NCBI GenBank assembly: GCA_015501585.1
Contig: JADNRY010000018.1
Span: 248,001 to 312,000 of the forward strand
DNA: 64,000 nt
Origin: Rhodocollybia butyracea
Lineage: Eukaryota > Basidiomycota > Agaricomycetes > Agaricales > Omphalotaceae
Reading direction: 5' to 3'
Shown piece by piece: positions 9,466 to 19,990 of this stretch. The notes beneath the pieces were generated by a model, which was not told the origin of the DNA, did no database searches, and saw only the letters and a list, made by a program, of their open reading frames with translations. Position 1 is the stretch's first letter, and each line of letters begins with the position of its first letter. The position numbers were made by a program, and so were the translations under genes.

Positions 9466-10984
9466 GAGACTTGGGTAACTTCCGGCGAAACGTGATCTCA
9501 AAACGTGATCCCAAAATTTTAGGTAAAGTTTCCTGCGCGTAATCTTATCTTGATCAAGCGCCAGCAGCTAGTACAGTCATTCCCATGTCCTTTATACAGT
9601 GAAATTTACTTACGCCTCGGAATGAATCTATTCGGCCTTAGTTCTAGTTCTGAGTAGATAGAAAGTTTTGAACATAGTCCATATACACTATTTTCTAATA
9701 ATATTTGCCCAAAGAGAAGGGGAATGCCTCTGATTAAAGCTATCAGTCAAAATATTTGTTATCAGTGTACTTTGACTCCTTTATACAGTGATCACATAAG
9801 TAAAGTTTTGTATTGGATTCAATTCATTGGCTGTCAGATATTCCCCTTTCGGACAGCATGATAACTATACCTTCAGCTTGTTGAGCTTTATGCACATGAG
9901 AACTTGGTCAACTGCTCATAATTATGTCTCTGAGTGTGTATCAGTGCTATATCTAGTTGAAAATGCCAAAAGATTTGAAGTTTTCCATCAACTTCGTGTT
10001 ACATTCTCATTTAGACAGTAATTTTGACGTTGTACAGTACATTGAGCTCAAAGTTTAGAATTTATTATTTGTTCAAGTATCGGATATTGTGTAGCAATAC
10101 TAGTTACTTCAAATAGTCAAAAGTCCGATGGCAAACTATGGTGTTTTGCACTGTTCCGAGGCCACTGTATAAAGGAGGTCAGATGTATAAAGGACGTGGG
10201 AATGACTGTAGTAAGAACCGCTATGAGTATTTATTAAAGCTTTAACAACGCTGAGAAAAAACAGAGTACAAAAGTTGATACAAATCCACAGTACAAACAC
10301 GAAAAATGCACGAAACAAAAAAAGAAACCCATCCCACGTCGACCTATTCTTCAAGAATTCTATTGTACGTCGACGTTCTTCTGATAGCTTCCAGTCCAAG
10401 AACTCCTTCATATTCGCTCATTCTAAGGTCCACTTGGATGACAGACAGTCATACTTGTACGAACCAGGAATAGCGACGATAGCAGCGGGGACATCAGCTT
10501 CTGAAGTTACGCTTGTGACGATAGCGACAGGGACATCAATAGCGACGATAGCAACAGGGACATCAGGAAGATGCCAAGATGGAATAACTTCTGAAGTAGT
10601 ATTGATTGTTGCCAATTCGACTGGAGAGACATGAGGTGGTTTTAGTGGCGGTAACAGCGAAATATTGCTCTGTGGTAATGGCGAGGTTGCAAATGAGAAT
10701 GTTTGAGATCCATATACAGTTTGGTGAATGTTCGTAGGCATGAACCGCTGGAGGCGATTCAGAGTTTCGGTGGGGATGGGAGGTGGAATGAGGTACTTGC
10801 GTGGAGCCATTGTTAGTAGGGAGATTAAAATAATATAAAAGAATATCAGCGTAGAAAACGCCATAAATACAGATGTATCGCGCGACGGTACGAGCAGACG
10901 GTATAGTAACTAGACGCCCAAATACGGCCACCAGACTGTGGGAAATATTATCTAAACACTTAAACGCTCATATCACGTTTCTAC
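9466..10984. other. About 1.5 kb between two halves of a duplicated segment
   Basis: The flanking sequences are contiguous in copy A (1314-1720), so this stretch may be an insertion. The best frame, 10418-10864 on the minus strand (148 codons), has a hydrophobic N-terminus and three short repeats of the type DVPVAIVAI encoded by GACATC/GCGACGATAGC repeats at 10470-10570. I recognise no family and see no terminal repeats, so no gene is called. Confidence 0.35.
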
Positions 10985-11110
10985 TCAAGGTCAAAAGTGA
11001 GAAATGAGTCCACTTGGCTGCACTTGCATCATGTACACCAATGTATCGATGTATTATAGCTTACGGTAGCGGCTAGCATTACTGCGAACCAGAAGAAGGT
11101 GCCGGAGAAT
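10985..11110. repeat. Dispersed duplicated segment, copy C (right part)
   Basis: It matches the right part of copy A: GCACTTGCATCATGTACAC, then TAGCATTACTGCGAACCAGA. It completes the segment whose left part ends at about 9465. Confidence 0.45.
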
Positions 11111-11498
11111 ATTTTTTCGCCGATGAACGCGCTATTCTACACCAGTTTCTTCTTTCGCTGACAACGACGATCGTATATCGCTAAATGTATGATGAACCTC
11201 AGCGTCGTTTCTCGTGCATTTCATATTTGCTGAGCGTCTTCACTATGCCAAACACCGAAAATCAACGTTCAACTCGCGATGTTATTATCTTCTAAATGGT
11301 ATAATGGATACTTATAAGGTAAGTGGATATGCTAAAACCTAGAGGGGGGAAAACGTCAGTATACTACATCGTATCGTACGTATAATCTACGCTCTTGAGT
11401 TCAGTATATAAAACCTAAAAAGGAAAAAAGGTTAGTCTACAACAATAAGGTATCGTACAGGTCGTAATGAGTCGTATAATTAATCTACACCCTTCCGC
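11111..11498. other. 3' flank of the secreted repeat-protein gene
   Basis: No reading frame of interest was found. Two AAACCTA-plus-purine patches (about 11334 and 11411) and several CGTATCGTAC/TATCGTACAG motifs are repeated here. Confidence 0.4.
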
Positions 11499-12709
11499 TC
11501 AGCGACGCTTAGGAGTACCCTTCGGGTTGATAGGAGCCTTCGGGTCGATGGGAGTCTTTGGGTCGACGGGAGTCTTTGGGTTGATGGGAGTCTTTGGGTC
11601 GACGGGGGTCTTTGGATCGATGGGAGTCTTTGGGTCGACGGGAGTCTTTGGGTTGATGGGAGTCTTCGGGTCGACGGGGGTTTTTGGATCGATGGGAGTC
11701 TTTGGGATGATGGGAGTCTTTGGGTCGACGGGAGTCTTTGGGTCGATGGGAAGTGGAACGACGTGCGTAGGATCGTCACAACCACAGTCCTCTGGCTCTG
11801 GAGCCCAGGCGTCGTGGGGATGATCATTCTGATTCTGCCACCAGTCACCGTGAGAGGGAGAATTACCCCAAGAGTCGCTGTCGTGAGAAGGCTTCGAAGG
11901 ACTCCAAGAGTCGTCGTTCCAAGACTTATCGCCACCGTGAGAAGGCTTCGAAGGAGAACTACCCCAAGAGTCGTCGTTCCAAGACTTATCGTCGCCGTGA
12001 GAAGGCTTCGAAGGAGACCAAGAGTCGTCGTGAGAAGGCTTCGAAGAACCCCAAGAGTCATCGCCGTGAGGAGAAGGCTTCGAAGAACCCCAAGAGTCGT
12101 CGCCGTGAGCAGGCTTCCAAGACTTATCGCCACCGTCAGAAGGCTTCGAAGGAGAACCCCAAGAGTCGCCGTGAGGAGCGTCGCCCCAAGTCTTAGTCGT
12201 GTGATCTGGGTGAAGCCATTTGCAGGCGTCAAAGTCGCATTTCTTGTTGTCCTTCTGACCGGTCTAGGAATACGAGTCAGAGACGTTCAAGACGAAGAAT
12301 AAAGCAACGTACCATTCCTTTCTTGCAGTGATCAAGGAGACGACCATAATCTTCGACCTGCATGTTGGCGGGACAATAGTCGGGGTTCATCGGATCAGAC
12401 GCCTGGTGGCAGATGTCGTAGCGCTGAGATCCATCGTACGCGGTACACTCAGGGATACATGGAGTCTATGAGCGTGTCAGCATCGAGAAGAACAACCACA
12501 ACGAAAGAAGAGCTCGTCGTCAAGAACATCGGCGAGAAGACGAAGAAAACAACCGCGTCAAGCATACACCATCGCGCTCATCGTCAAACACAGTGAACAG
12601 CGAGTAAAATATTCACCTTCTCCTGGTTACCGGTAATAGCAGGTGCAGCGAGCACACCAGAGACACCGATGAGCAAAGCGACGGGGATCGACTTGGAGAG
12701 CGAAGGCAT
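11499..12709 (-). CDS. Secreted repeat protein: Cys-rich head, SWG repeats, PxDPKT repeats
   Basis: Three exons join in frame: 12709-12617, 12465-12313 and 12263-11499 (1011 nt, 336 residues). Introns start GTGAAT and GTACGT and end ATAG and CTAG. Residues 1-22 form a signal peptide (MPSLSKSIPVALLIGVSGVLAA). Exon 2 and the start of exon 3 encode a compact domain with seven cysteines (CIPEC, DIC, DYC, DHC, KKC, DAC). Next come about 120 residues of acidic Ser/Trp/Gly repeats (DDSWGSSKPSHG and variants), a linker with CGC, and thirteen units of P(I/V)(D/N)PKT to the stop. The protein is probably exported to the wall or medium. The repeats suggest a wall, matrix or effector-like role, but nothing seen proves a function. 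A TATA box lies upstream. Confidence 0.85.
11519..11752 (-). repeat. 18-bp coding minisatellite, 13 units
   Basis: Thirteen head-to-tail 18-bp units each encode P-(I/V)-(D/N/I)-P-K-(T/A/G). The plus-strand unit is GGGAGTCTTTGGGTCGAC or GGGAGTCTTTGGGTCGAT. Aspartate and asparagine units alternate in a partly regular order, which suggests duplication of multi-unit blocks. The region is prone to length change. Confidence 0.9.
11858..12205 (-). repeat. Imperfect coding repeat, DSWG-S-KPSHG type
   Basis: About eight imperfect units of 30 to 60 bp in exon 3 encode variants of D(D/S)SWGSSPSKPSHG, some with a GGDKSWN insertion. All lie in one frame of the secreted repeat-protein gene. Repeats of GAAGGCTTCGAAG are visible on the plus strand. 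Confidence 0.85.
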
Positions 12710-12831
12710 AGTGAGAGTTGTTGATGAAGGAGTGTAAACGACTACAAAAAGTAGTACGAGGATAGAAGTGTGTGGAGTGGAGTAGAGAGAGCTGCTTGAA
12801 AGCTTGGGGGCCTTGTTCGAAATCCCTCGTC

Positions 12832-12840
12832 CTTTTATAT
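12832..12840 (-). promoter_or_regulatory. TATA box of the secreted repeat-protein gene
   Basis: GATATAAAAGG on the minus strand lies about 125 bp upstream of the ATG. The intervening 5' leader has no upstream ATG in a strong context. A well-formed TATA box fits a highly or conditionally expressed gene. Confidence 0.55.
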
Positions 12841-12859
12841 CCCTCCAGAGTGGCTGTGG

Positions 12860-14016
12860 AGGCTGGCGAGTTTTTGGGGAGGACGTCATTGACTTTTGCG
12901 ATGACATCGACGCGATCGGTGCACTGACTGCATGTGTTTTCTTCACGAGAAGACGCGTTTAATTGCCGTTTTCGGTAATGACTTTTTCTTCAGAAATCTC
13001 AGAGTCACAGGTCCCAGCGTCCTATTATCTCCGATATCTTCCGCAGTTATAATCAGCTCGCCATACGCGATGGCAAACGCGTCGTCAACGCCACGCCACG
13101 CGTTAGATCGTTAGAGCCTGAATACTACATAATTCTTTGCCAACCTGAAGAGATTTCTATTAGTGCGATTGACATTGAATTCGAGACTCAGATATATATC
13201 CTCGCCATCTGGGAGAGAGTGAAAAAACATTTCAGCTGCAGGCTGCATGGGTTGTTCGAGACAAGTTCGAGGACAAGAAGCTTCACGCGTTTGAACCCAC
13301 GCACGGACCAAGTTTCGTTTCTCATCGACTCGGACGACGACGAACTCATATTCTTCTGACTCTCTTGTCTTCACTTACTCGCTCGTCTTTTTACCTCTAA
13401 ACTTAAAGCCTCTAAAGCTCTAAAGCACAATATTCAGTATTTTTGGGTTTTTTCGGCCGTTATATGCCAAATTTACGGGTCAACAGACTGGCGTCGACTT
13501 TGAGCTCAAGATGTCGATGAAGACGAGTCTCGCTTCAGCTTCATTAACATTATTGACTTCTACTAGACCTCCTAGGAACCTGTGACTCTCTAAAGCTACT
13601 GCACCACTTGGCTTCCATTCCCAGTGGCGCCGGGCTTTCTCCTCGTTCAATCTCTCTGGCTGACGCGTCTATCCTTCTGATAAATCTCTCAAACGATCCT
13701 ACGGCATTCCTTTACGCGCAGTCCTCACTTCTAACTTTGAAACAACGCATCTCTGTCTGCCATGGCTCACCAAAATCATTATAACCATACCTTGGTAGTG
13801 TCAAGTTTTAGAGTCTGCCTTCGAGAGACAGCTCTGAATCGCGATCGAAAACAAACGTGACTCAGCCTATGAAAACAAACCTTCCCCTTTTCTCCTTCCT
13901 TGTTCCACGACCACCACATTCTACGCATCCTACGTCTACGTCCCTCGTCCTTCCACTCTTTTTCCTACCCGCCAAGTCGCCTAGCCCAACTCAAGCCTTC
14001 GTTCTTTCGCCAAAAA
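12860..14016. other. Intergenic, about 1.15 kb
   Basis: One minus-strand frame (13374-13111, 87 codons, GTG start) has fairly even composition (EYEFVVVRVDEKRN) but no recognisable domain and no ATG, so I do not call it. Otherwise this is shared upstream DNA between two divergently transcribed secreted-protein genes (12709 minus, 14017 plus). Confidence 0.4.
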
Positions 14017-15355
14017 ATGCTACTCACTAACTTCCTCTTCGCCATCTTTTTCCTCGCTCTACGCGTCGTATCGAGCTCAGCTACGGATCTGTCTTCCACG
14101 CCAAAGTCACTCCCAATTCCATTCGGACCTCAGCCAACTCGCGCGCAAACTCGGCGTCAACACCCAGTACACCCAGCGAGATCGAACCGCATTACCATCC
14201 CTCAACAAGTCTCCCCAAACCTAACCAACGCTCGTCGTCTCGCCCACGGTTTTCCCTTAAAGGCTCCTCACCGCCGTCGTACCCGTAAGCGCTTCTTCCA
14301 ACTACCTCGCCCAAACTAACTTTATACAAACAGATACAGGACCATACCGTGCTACTCCATCTGCAACCCCTGGCTCTTATTCGTACGTATTTCCTTCAAT
14401 CGTTTTCCACTTTTATTCACCCGACCGTTTTTCCATCTAGCATCCAATGGGGCTGCATCGACATCTTCTCCATCTCAACCGGCGTTCATCTCGGATGCAT
14501 CGCGAAGTCTTACAACGATAACGGCGCTGCCGTCCTCACCACTATCGAGGAGCTTTGCCTCATTGTCAGACTGGATCACTCGATTGAGGGAGTTATCGAA
14601 CTTATTACTGGCGTTCGTACCTCTTCATCTGCATCTTCATCCCCATCTCTCTCCTTTTCTCACTTTCTCTCACTTACTCTCTCTCTTTCCTATCTCAGAA
14701 TATCCCAGACAAGAGCGTGAGATATCCCTTCCTCGGTATCTCCTCAATCGCTCCCGTTTCCGTCGTCGACATCCAAGATGCAGAGTACGTGTCCGTATCC
14801 ACCCTTCACCCCTCTAACATCATACCAACTCTCTTTCTAGCAGCTCCCTCGTTTTCACCAGCGTCCCACACACCTCTTATCCCAGGACCGTCCCAACTAC
14901 GCTTCGGATGCGACTGGACATGATAGCACGCCAGTACAAAGCGAGACTGTGAGTCCAACGTTAAATTCGCCTTCAAAGCATAGCATACCCTTATTCCCTT
15001 TTTTCAATATCGCCTTTTCTATACCGCTAACTCGAACCAACTTTTTTTCTTTTCGTATCCTTTCCCCCAATCTAGTTTATATACCACGCCGACACGAACA
15101 CGTTCAGCATTTTTTACAAGAACACAGATGCTTTCCGACCTGTTTGGGATGGCGATGGTATGTCAACGTTCTTGCCGCCTTCGTATCCTCTCCCTTATCT
15201 AACCATTATTTTCTTCCTTCCTCGACAGCCCTATGCATTACCAATGATGAAAACGCTTTCCGTCAGTCTGGCGTGGTAAGCATTATCTATGCGTCTCTGA
15301 CTATCCCGAACGATCCTTACGTCTTTACCAGGCCATGGTTTTCAATAAACGGTAA
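14017..15355 (+). CDS. Small secreted protein of a basidiomycete-type family, gene A
   Basis: Eight exons are proposed: 14017-14284, 14334-14382, 14441-14612, 14699-14784, 14841-14948, 15076-15157, 15229-15275, 15332-15355. Residues 1-22 are a signal peptide (MLLTNFLFAIFFLALRVVSS). An LTNARRLAHGFPLKAP block follows; it aligns with PTNAKRFAKGLTVTPK in the gene at 21.5-22.7 kb. Exon 3 has a WGCIDIFSISTGVHLGCIAK block like HISVASDGTSLGYISN in that paralog. The intron after 14612 has an unusual GTTCGT donor. Exon 5 cannot be read in one frame: its start fits SSLVFTSVPHT and its end needs a shifted frame (PVQSET). There is therefore either a one-base error or a lesion. Function is unknown. Confidence 0.6.
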
Positions 15356-15920
15356 CGATAACCGAACAGGCGACACCCGACGCCGTTGCGTATCCAGGCG
15401 CTGGCTGGGTATCACGATTCACGTTCACGATTTTTCTCTCATGTATATTTTTACGAATTACTTCCAAACGACTGCTATCCTTCTTTTCCTTTTTCTTCTT
15501 CTATCTCATCGATCGAATCCACATTGTACTTTTTCTCGACAATCCAATCCACTCACTCATTCATCGATACTTGCGCCAAGTAAATATATTTATTTAAACC
15601 TCGTCTCGTCTCCTTTCCCTCTTTCCCTCTTCTCTTTCATTCTCCCATCCTTTTCCCTCTCCAACGGATGGTGTACGTGTATGTAGGCGTCATTGTTGTA
15701 CTTTGGTTGTATCGTATGTTTCTTGAATGTATCTATTCGAAATCCAGAGCTTCCGGGGTTCTTGACCTTTTCTTGACCTTCTCGCTACGTGTGGGTGAGT
15801 TGTGCCCTCGCCAAAAAGACCCCGATCCAAGATGTTTAATGGTCATTTCTGATGTTGAAATAGAGATACAATTGGGTGCGAAGACGAAACGAAAATTCGA
15901 TTTTTTTTGATTGCTTCAAC
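15356..15920. other. 3' flank of gene A, pyrimidine-rich
   Basis: C/T-rich sequence (TCTCGTCTCCTTTCCC and similar) leads up to F-box copy 3. The same flank recurs, decayed, at 19320-19640, which shows that gene A and the F-box gene were duplicated together. Confidence 0.5.
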
Positions 15921-15979
15921 CCGGGCGCTATAGTACAAGTCGAGCGCTAAATTAAAGCCGTTGTTCCACGGCTGTCACA

Positions 15980-17757
15980 ATGAAGGGTTCCTCGCATGCC
16001 TGGGCTACATCCAGCTCTCCTTTTGTTTCTGTAATAGGCACGAACCATGCTCCATCATCTGCAGAACTTGACCAACTGAAAGATCTGCTTGTTGAACCGC
16101 AGCATGAACTCGAAAACACGCAATCGGAGATCAACAGCTTACAATCTCTTCTAGACGGATTACTCTCCAAAAAGAATCAGGTGGAGACATACATCGAAGC
16201 GCACAGAGCTCTGATGTCTCCCATTCGCCCGTTTCCTACGGAAACACTGGCCGAAATATTTATGCACTGTTTGCCACTGGACACGCACCCTTTCGCCGTT
16301 CGCGACTTGGGACAAGCTCCTCTGCTTCTCACCGTCATATGTCGACACTGGAGGCGTATCGCTACTGATACTCCGAGGCTATGGAGCTCTTTGCATATAT
16401 ACCTCCCCCCTCACTTGAGCAAAGAAGTGGCTTCTCGACGGACCGCTGGCGTGGGGTTGTGGCTGGAGCGCTCCGCTGCCCTTCCGATCTCTGTATCCCT
16501 TCATGGAAGTAGCAGGTATGATGTAGGCAAACCAATTGAAAGCCCTCGAAAACATGAGATCTTTAATGCAAACTTTACATCTTTTCTGTCATAGGCTCCT
16601 TCGCTTGCATCTCCGCTTGCCATCAGAGGATCATACCACCTTTCATACATTGCTACCATCTACTTCCTTTCCAGCCCTTATCTCCTTGAAACTCCAAGAA
16701 TATCCTCTTACATCTTGTACCCCCGCAGACCAACAATTTCCCAGACTTCTTCAAGTCGCTCGTATGCCCTGCCCTGCAGATTGTCGAAATCAATCAAGGT
16801 GATGGGGTTTGGCTTGGTAGAAGTTTGTTGTGCGACTGGGAGTCCTTAACCAACCTCTCGATATCACACTTTCTGTCATCATCTACCGTGTTTATCATTT
16901 TAATGCAAAACCTTCGTATAGGTCTCTACTTGACTAGCGGAGATGATAACATCCTTCCAACCATCACTCTCGCCAATCTAACTTCGTTGTCGCTACGCCT
17001 GCAGACTCATTGTACTAATCAGGATCCAAGGCAGATTACGCAGTTGCATGATCAAATATCTGTGGTCTTTTCTCTTTTGGATTTCCCTTCCCTCAAATCA
17101 ATGTTTATCAGTTACGATACCAGAGATTGGTCTGTGCCGAGATCTCTATTCCATAGAATGTCACTACACAACTTGGAAACACTAGGTCTCCATTTCCAAA
17201 TGACACCAGAAGCACTGACAGAGAGTCTGCTGTCAGTCCCAAATATAACCTCACTTTACTTTGTGGATGTGGGGCAAGTTGTAGAACATCGCCGCATCTA
17301 TCCCACCCTGCGAGACACCCATCTAACCTGCCTTAGCCTTCCTGCAGGCAATCCTTCTTCATTATGCCCTAATCTCCGACACATTAGAATGGTTGATTCT
17401 ACAGTGGTCAGCCGGTATGACCGCAACGGCTGGTCAAGCCTCGCTTTAGCCGATTTCCTAGAGGCGCGGGCTCGAAGCAAAACTCTCGACTCGTTCGATC
17501 TTTTTTCTTTCAAATTGCAGCCTTTCATCAAAGCAGAGCTTGGTCGATTCGTGCGACTGAAGGAGGAATGGGGCCTGAATCTTCATTTACATGAAGCCCA
17601 GATACCTCCTCAGCATCATGATGATTCGCCAACCCTAGGCTTACTGCCGACTATTACCTTACAGGCACCACACCCGGTCCCGCCGCAGTACCTATCTAGT
17701 TTCTGGGATACGGGAAATACGGACCACATGCATATAATTACGAGTATAATTATCTAG
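15980..17757 (+). pseudogene. F-box-like protein, copy 3 (longest, two frameshifts)
   Basis: This is the best-preserved copy. Residues 1-75 contain a coiled coil (AELDQLKDLL onward). The F-box core follows (PTETLAEIFMHCLPLD, CRHWRRIATD, LWSSLHIYL), then SRRTAGVGLWLERS and an LRR-like C-terminal half (LSLRLQTH, PSLKSMFISYD, LHNLETLGLHF, ALADFLEARARSK, GRFVRLKEEWGLN). Two breaks remain. Near 16520-16560 a short intron (GTATGATG to CATGAG, 44 nt) could explain the shift. Near 16770 an extra TGCC-like insertion in CGTATGCCCTGCCCTGCAG cannot be spliced out. I therefore treat it as probably non-functional unless the assembly is wrong. No transposon is inserted. Confidence 0.7.
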
Positions 17758-17884
17758 TGATATCGTTGCCTTTTTCCAACCTTATCCTAGGCTTCAAAGC
17801 TCCAAGTATCCCGACTTTGATATCCCCTTATCCTTTTCAATGCTCGTCGATATCTATCTATCAATGTAACTATCTTACCACTCT
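17758..17884. other. Short intergenic stretch
   Basis: The 3' flank of F-box copy 3. No feature was seen. Confidence 0.4.
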
Positions 17885-17965
17885 CTCCTTCTTCCTCAGC
17901 GGCCCTATGCAAGCCTATGCGTCACCAATGATAAAAACACTTATCATCAGTCTAGCGTGGTAAGC
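17885..17965 (+). repeat. Duplicate of gene A exon 7 region
   Basis: CTCAGCGGCCCTATGCAAGCCT onward, then CACCAATGATAAAAACACTT and TCAGTCTAGCGTGGTAAGCAT, align with 15221-15285: the acceptor, exon 7 and donor of gene A. It is an isolated decayed piece. Confidence 0.6.
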
Positions 17966-19069
17966 ATCTAGTCCCAGTCAAAACCCGCACTGGGCTGATC
18001 TGGGCATTTCGTGTATATCTGCGTAAGTCCATGTCTACCTGTTGACAGCTGGCCAAATGGTAAGTAAATTTGTTTTCCATTCAATCCCGAATCTATGGGT
18101 GGGAAATTCGCTCAGAAAGTTCGACTTTGCAACTCAAGTTTGACTCAAGTACTCTGAACTCGAGTGGACACGGCGACAATATGACTTTTAGGTAATCTAC
18201 TTTGAGCTTGGTGTTCGGACTTCAAGTATTTTTTGGGAATGCCGCCAAACGGCTTAACATGTGACAGAATAAAGTTTCAGCATTTTTAAAATTTTGACAT
18301 CGCCCTTTCGTTCTCTCCTTCTTTGCTGTCATCCTCAGGCTCTGTCAAGATTCGCTGTTCAACAACTCCTCAACCTCCTTTGGACTCTAGAGACTTGAAA
18401 ATGGATTTATTGGGCTTGGCCATTTCCAAGGTGAGCAATCTTTTTCTTAGATAATTCATTGAGCTAATTTTTTTTTGATTACCAGCTCTGTGGACCGTGT
18501 TGGCCTGTCGATGTCGCTGCACGCCGGTATGCCACACTCTTGTGTTTTCGTCAAGTTTTCATACATTTGTATCTAGCGCAAGTTGTAACTGTACTTTATT
18601 ATATGTAGAGACAGTTGCCCGCTCGTTCTTTGTAGTCATATTGTAGTCATATGTAGTCTGTATATTGTATTAAGTAGTTGATAATCCAATATGATGCACT
18701 CAGACCATCCCAGACAGATCCCAGATGAACCCAGATGAGCACCCTAGTAATAGTAATGTCATAGTTCAATTCAAGCCAGAGGAACTCAGATTATCCCAGA
18801 GGAGCTTAGTTGTATACGAGACTGATTTTTCATTCCTTGTGCAGCTCTTGTCAGATAAATCCAGACAAGAACAGACTGTATGGCATATTTCTGTAGATTT
18901 CTGGAAAACAGTTGATCTCGTTTGATCTCGTTTGATCACAGTCAAATCACAGACCCCAACATATCATCTCAGCCCTTCCCAGTGCAGGTTTTCACTGGGA
19001 TCTAGTTCCGACTATACGGTTACCAACTATGTCAACAAGTTTGACGCGTCTTTGACCATGACATTTTAC
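17966..19069. other. Intergenic, no gene recognised
   Basis: A minute frame, MDLLGLAISK at 18401, is followed by a possible intron (GTGAGC to TTACCAG), but it extends no further into anything recognisable. The 18695-18900 stretch has repeated CCCAGA/CCAGAT words. I see no supported gene. Confidence 0.4.
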
Positions 19070-19660
19070 CGCTTAGCGCTTAGTCTTTACCAGGCCATGG
19101 CTTCTAATAAAAGGGGATGGTAACCGAACACTTGACACCCGAGTCCGACACCGTTGCATATCCGGACGTTGGTTACCTAGTTACCACTGCAAGTCGGGCA
19201 TGGTAAGCGTTATTATTTCCAACTATACCACCTATCTTACTTTCCATCCCGAACCATCCTTACTCGTCTTTTCAATAAACGGTAGCGGTAACGGAACACT
19301 CATACGACACCGTTGCGTACCCTGGCTCGTGTTGTTCATAATTTTTTTTACGAATTACTCACAAACAATTCTTCCAAGCGACTACTCTTCTTTTTCTTCC
19401 TCTTTATTCTATCCCATCGGTCCTACCTTCAGTAGAATTCACAATCGTGTGGCACATTCATCAAACTTACGCCAAGTCGATCTATCTCTCTTTCCGTCTC
19501 CTTTCCTCTCTCTATTTTCTTCGCCTTTCCTTTCGCCTCTCCGGCCCAGCTTAGGCATGCTCTACCTCACCTGGGGCACCAATGATGTATGGGTATTCTC
19601 GGTTCAGGTGTATGTGTTCTTGTACTCTGTAGAATTGTATGTTTCATGAATCTGAATTCT
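19070..19660 (+). repeat. Decayed duplicate of gene A 3' end and flank
   Basis: TACCAGGCCATGGCTTCTAA, then GGTAACCGAACACTTGACAC and the following roughly 450 bp of pyrimidine-rich flank, align with 15325-15760. The order (gene A end, flank, then F-box remnant at 19.7 kb) matches the 15-17 kb locus. Substitutions and indels are frequent, so the duplication is old. Confidence 0.65.
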
Positions 19661-19729
19661 ACGTCTTGATCCACTATCCATACCGAATTGCAACCCGATT
19701 CGTTCTAGATCTCCTCTCAGGCTTCTTCT

Positions 19730-19990
19730 TCCTCTCCGAGTTCCTCTGATTTCGTGGGTTGTATATCGATCGGGGGCTTAAACCATCTAGCATTTTAATG
19801 TAAAGCCGACTTTTGGAAAGCCACCGAATAGGTCTTATCAGAGTCACAACTCTCACTGATTATTTAAACTTCATTGTCGTTGCGCTTGCAGACCGATTTT
19901 CCTGTCCAGGGGACTTTTCGGATGTATGATCAATTATCTGCGATCTTTTGTTTCATGAATTTCCCTTCCCATGTTTGTCAAGTTCAATGC
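19730..19990 (+). pseudogene. F-box protein fragment, copy 4
   Basis: A TCATTGTCGTTGCGC block encodes SLSLRLQTDFPVQGTFRMYDQ and a following IFCFMNFPS, matching SLSLRLQTHCTNQ and VFSLLDFPSLKS of copy 3. The preceding 130 bp match the region before it, with stops. The piece ends soon after the PSLKS equivalent. Confidence 0.65.

Noticed and set aside
11467..11823. Plus-strand open frame of GVFGSTGVFGSMG-type repeats
   Set aside because: It is the antisense shadow of the PxDPKT minisatellite; the minus-strand frame joins to a signal peptide through two good introns.
11480..12232. Minus-strand frame rich in STQRLPSTQRLPS repeats
   Set aside because: It is the wrong frame of the same minisatellite. 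The frame that continues from exon 2 with consistent phase encodes SWG and PxDPKT repeats and ends at 11499.
13111..13374. 87-codon minus-strand frame with even composition
   Set aside because: It begins with GTG rather than ATG, has no recognised family and no joinable exons; too weak to call.
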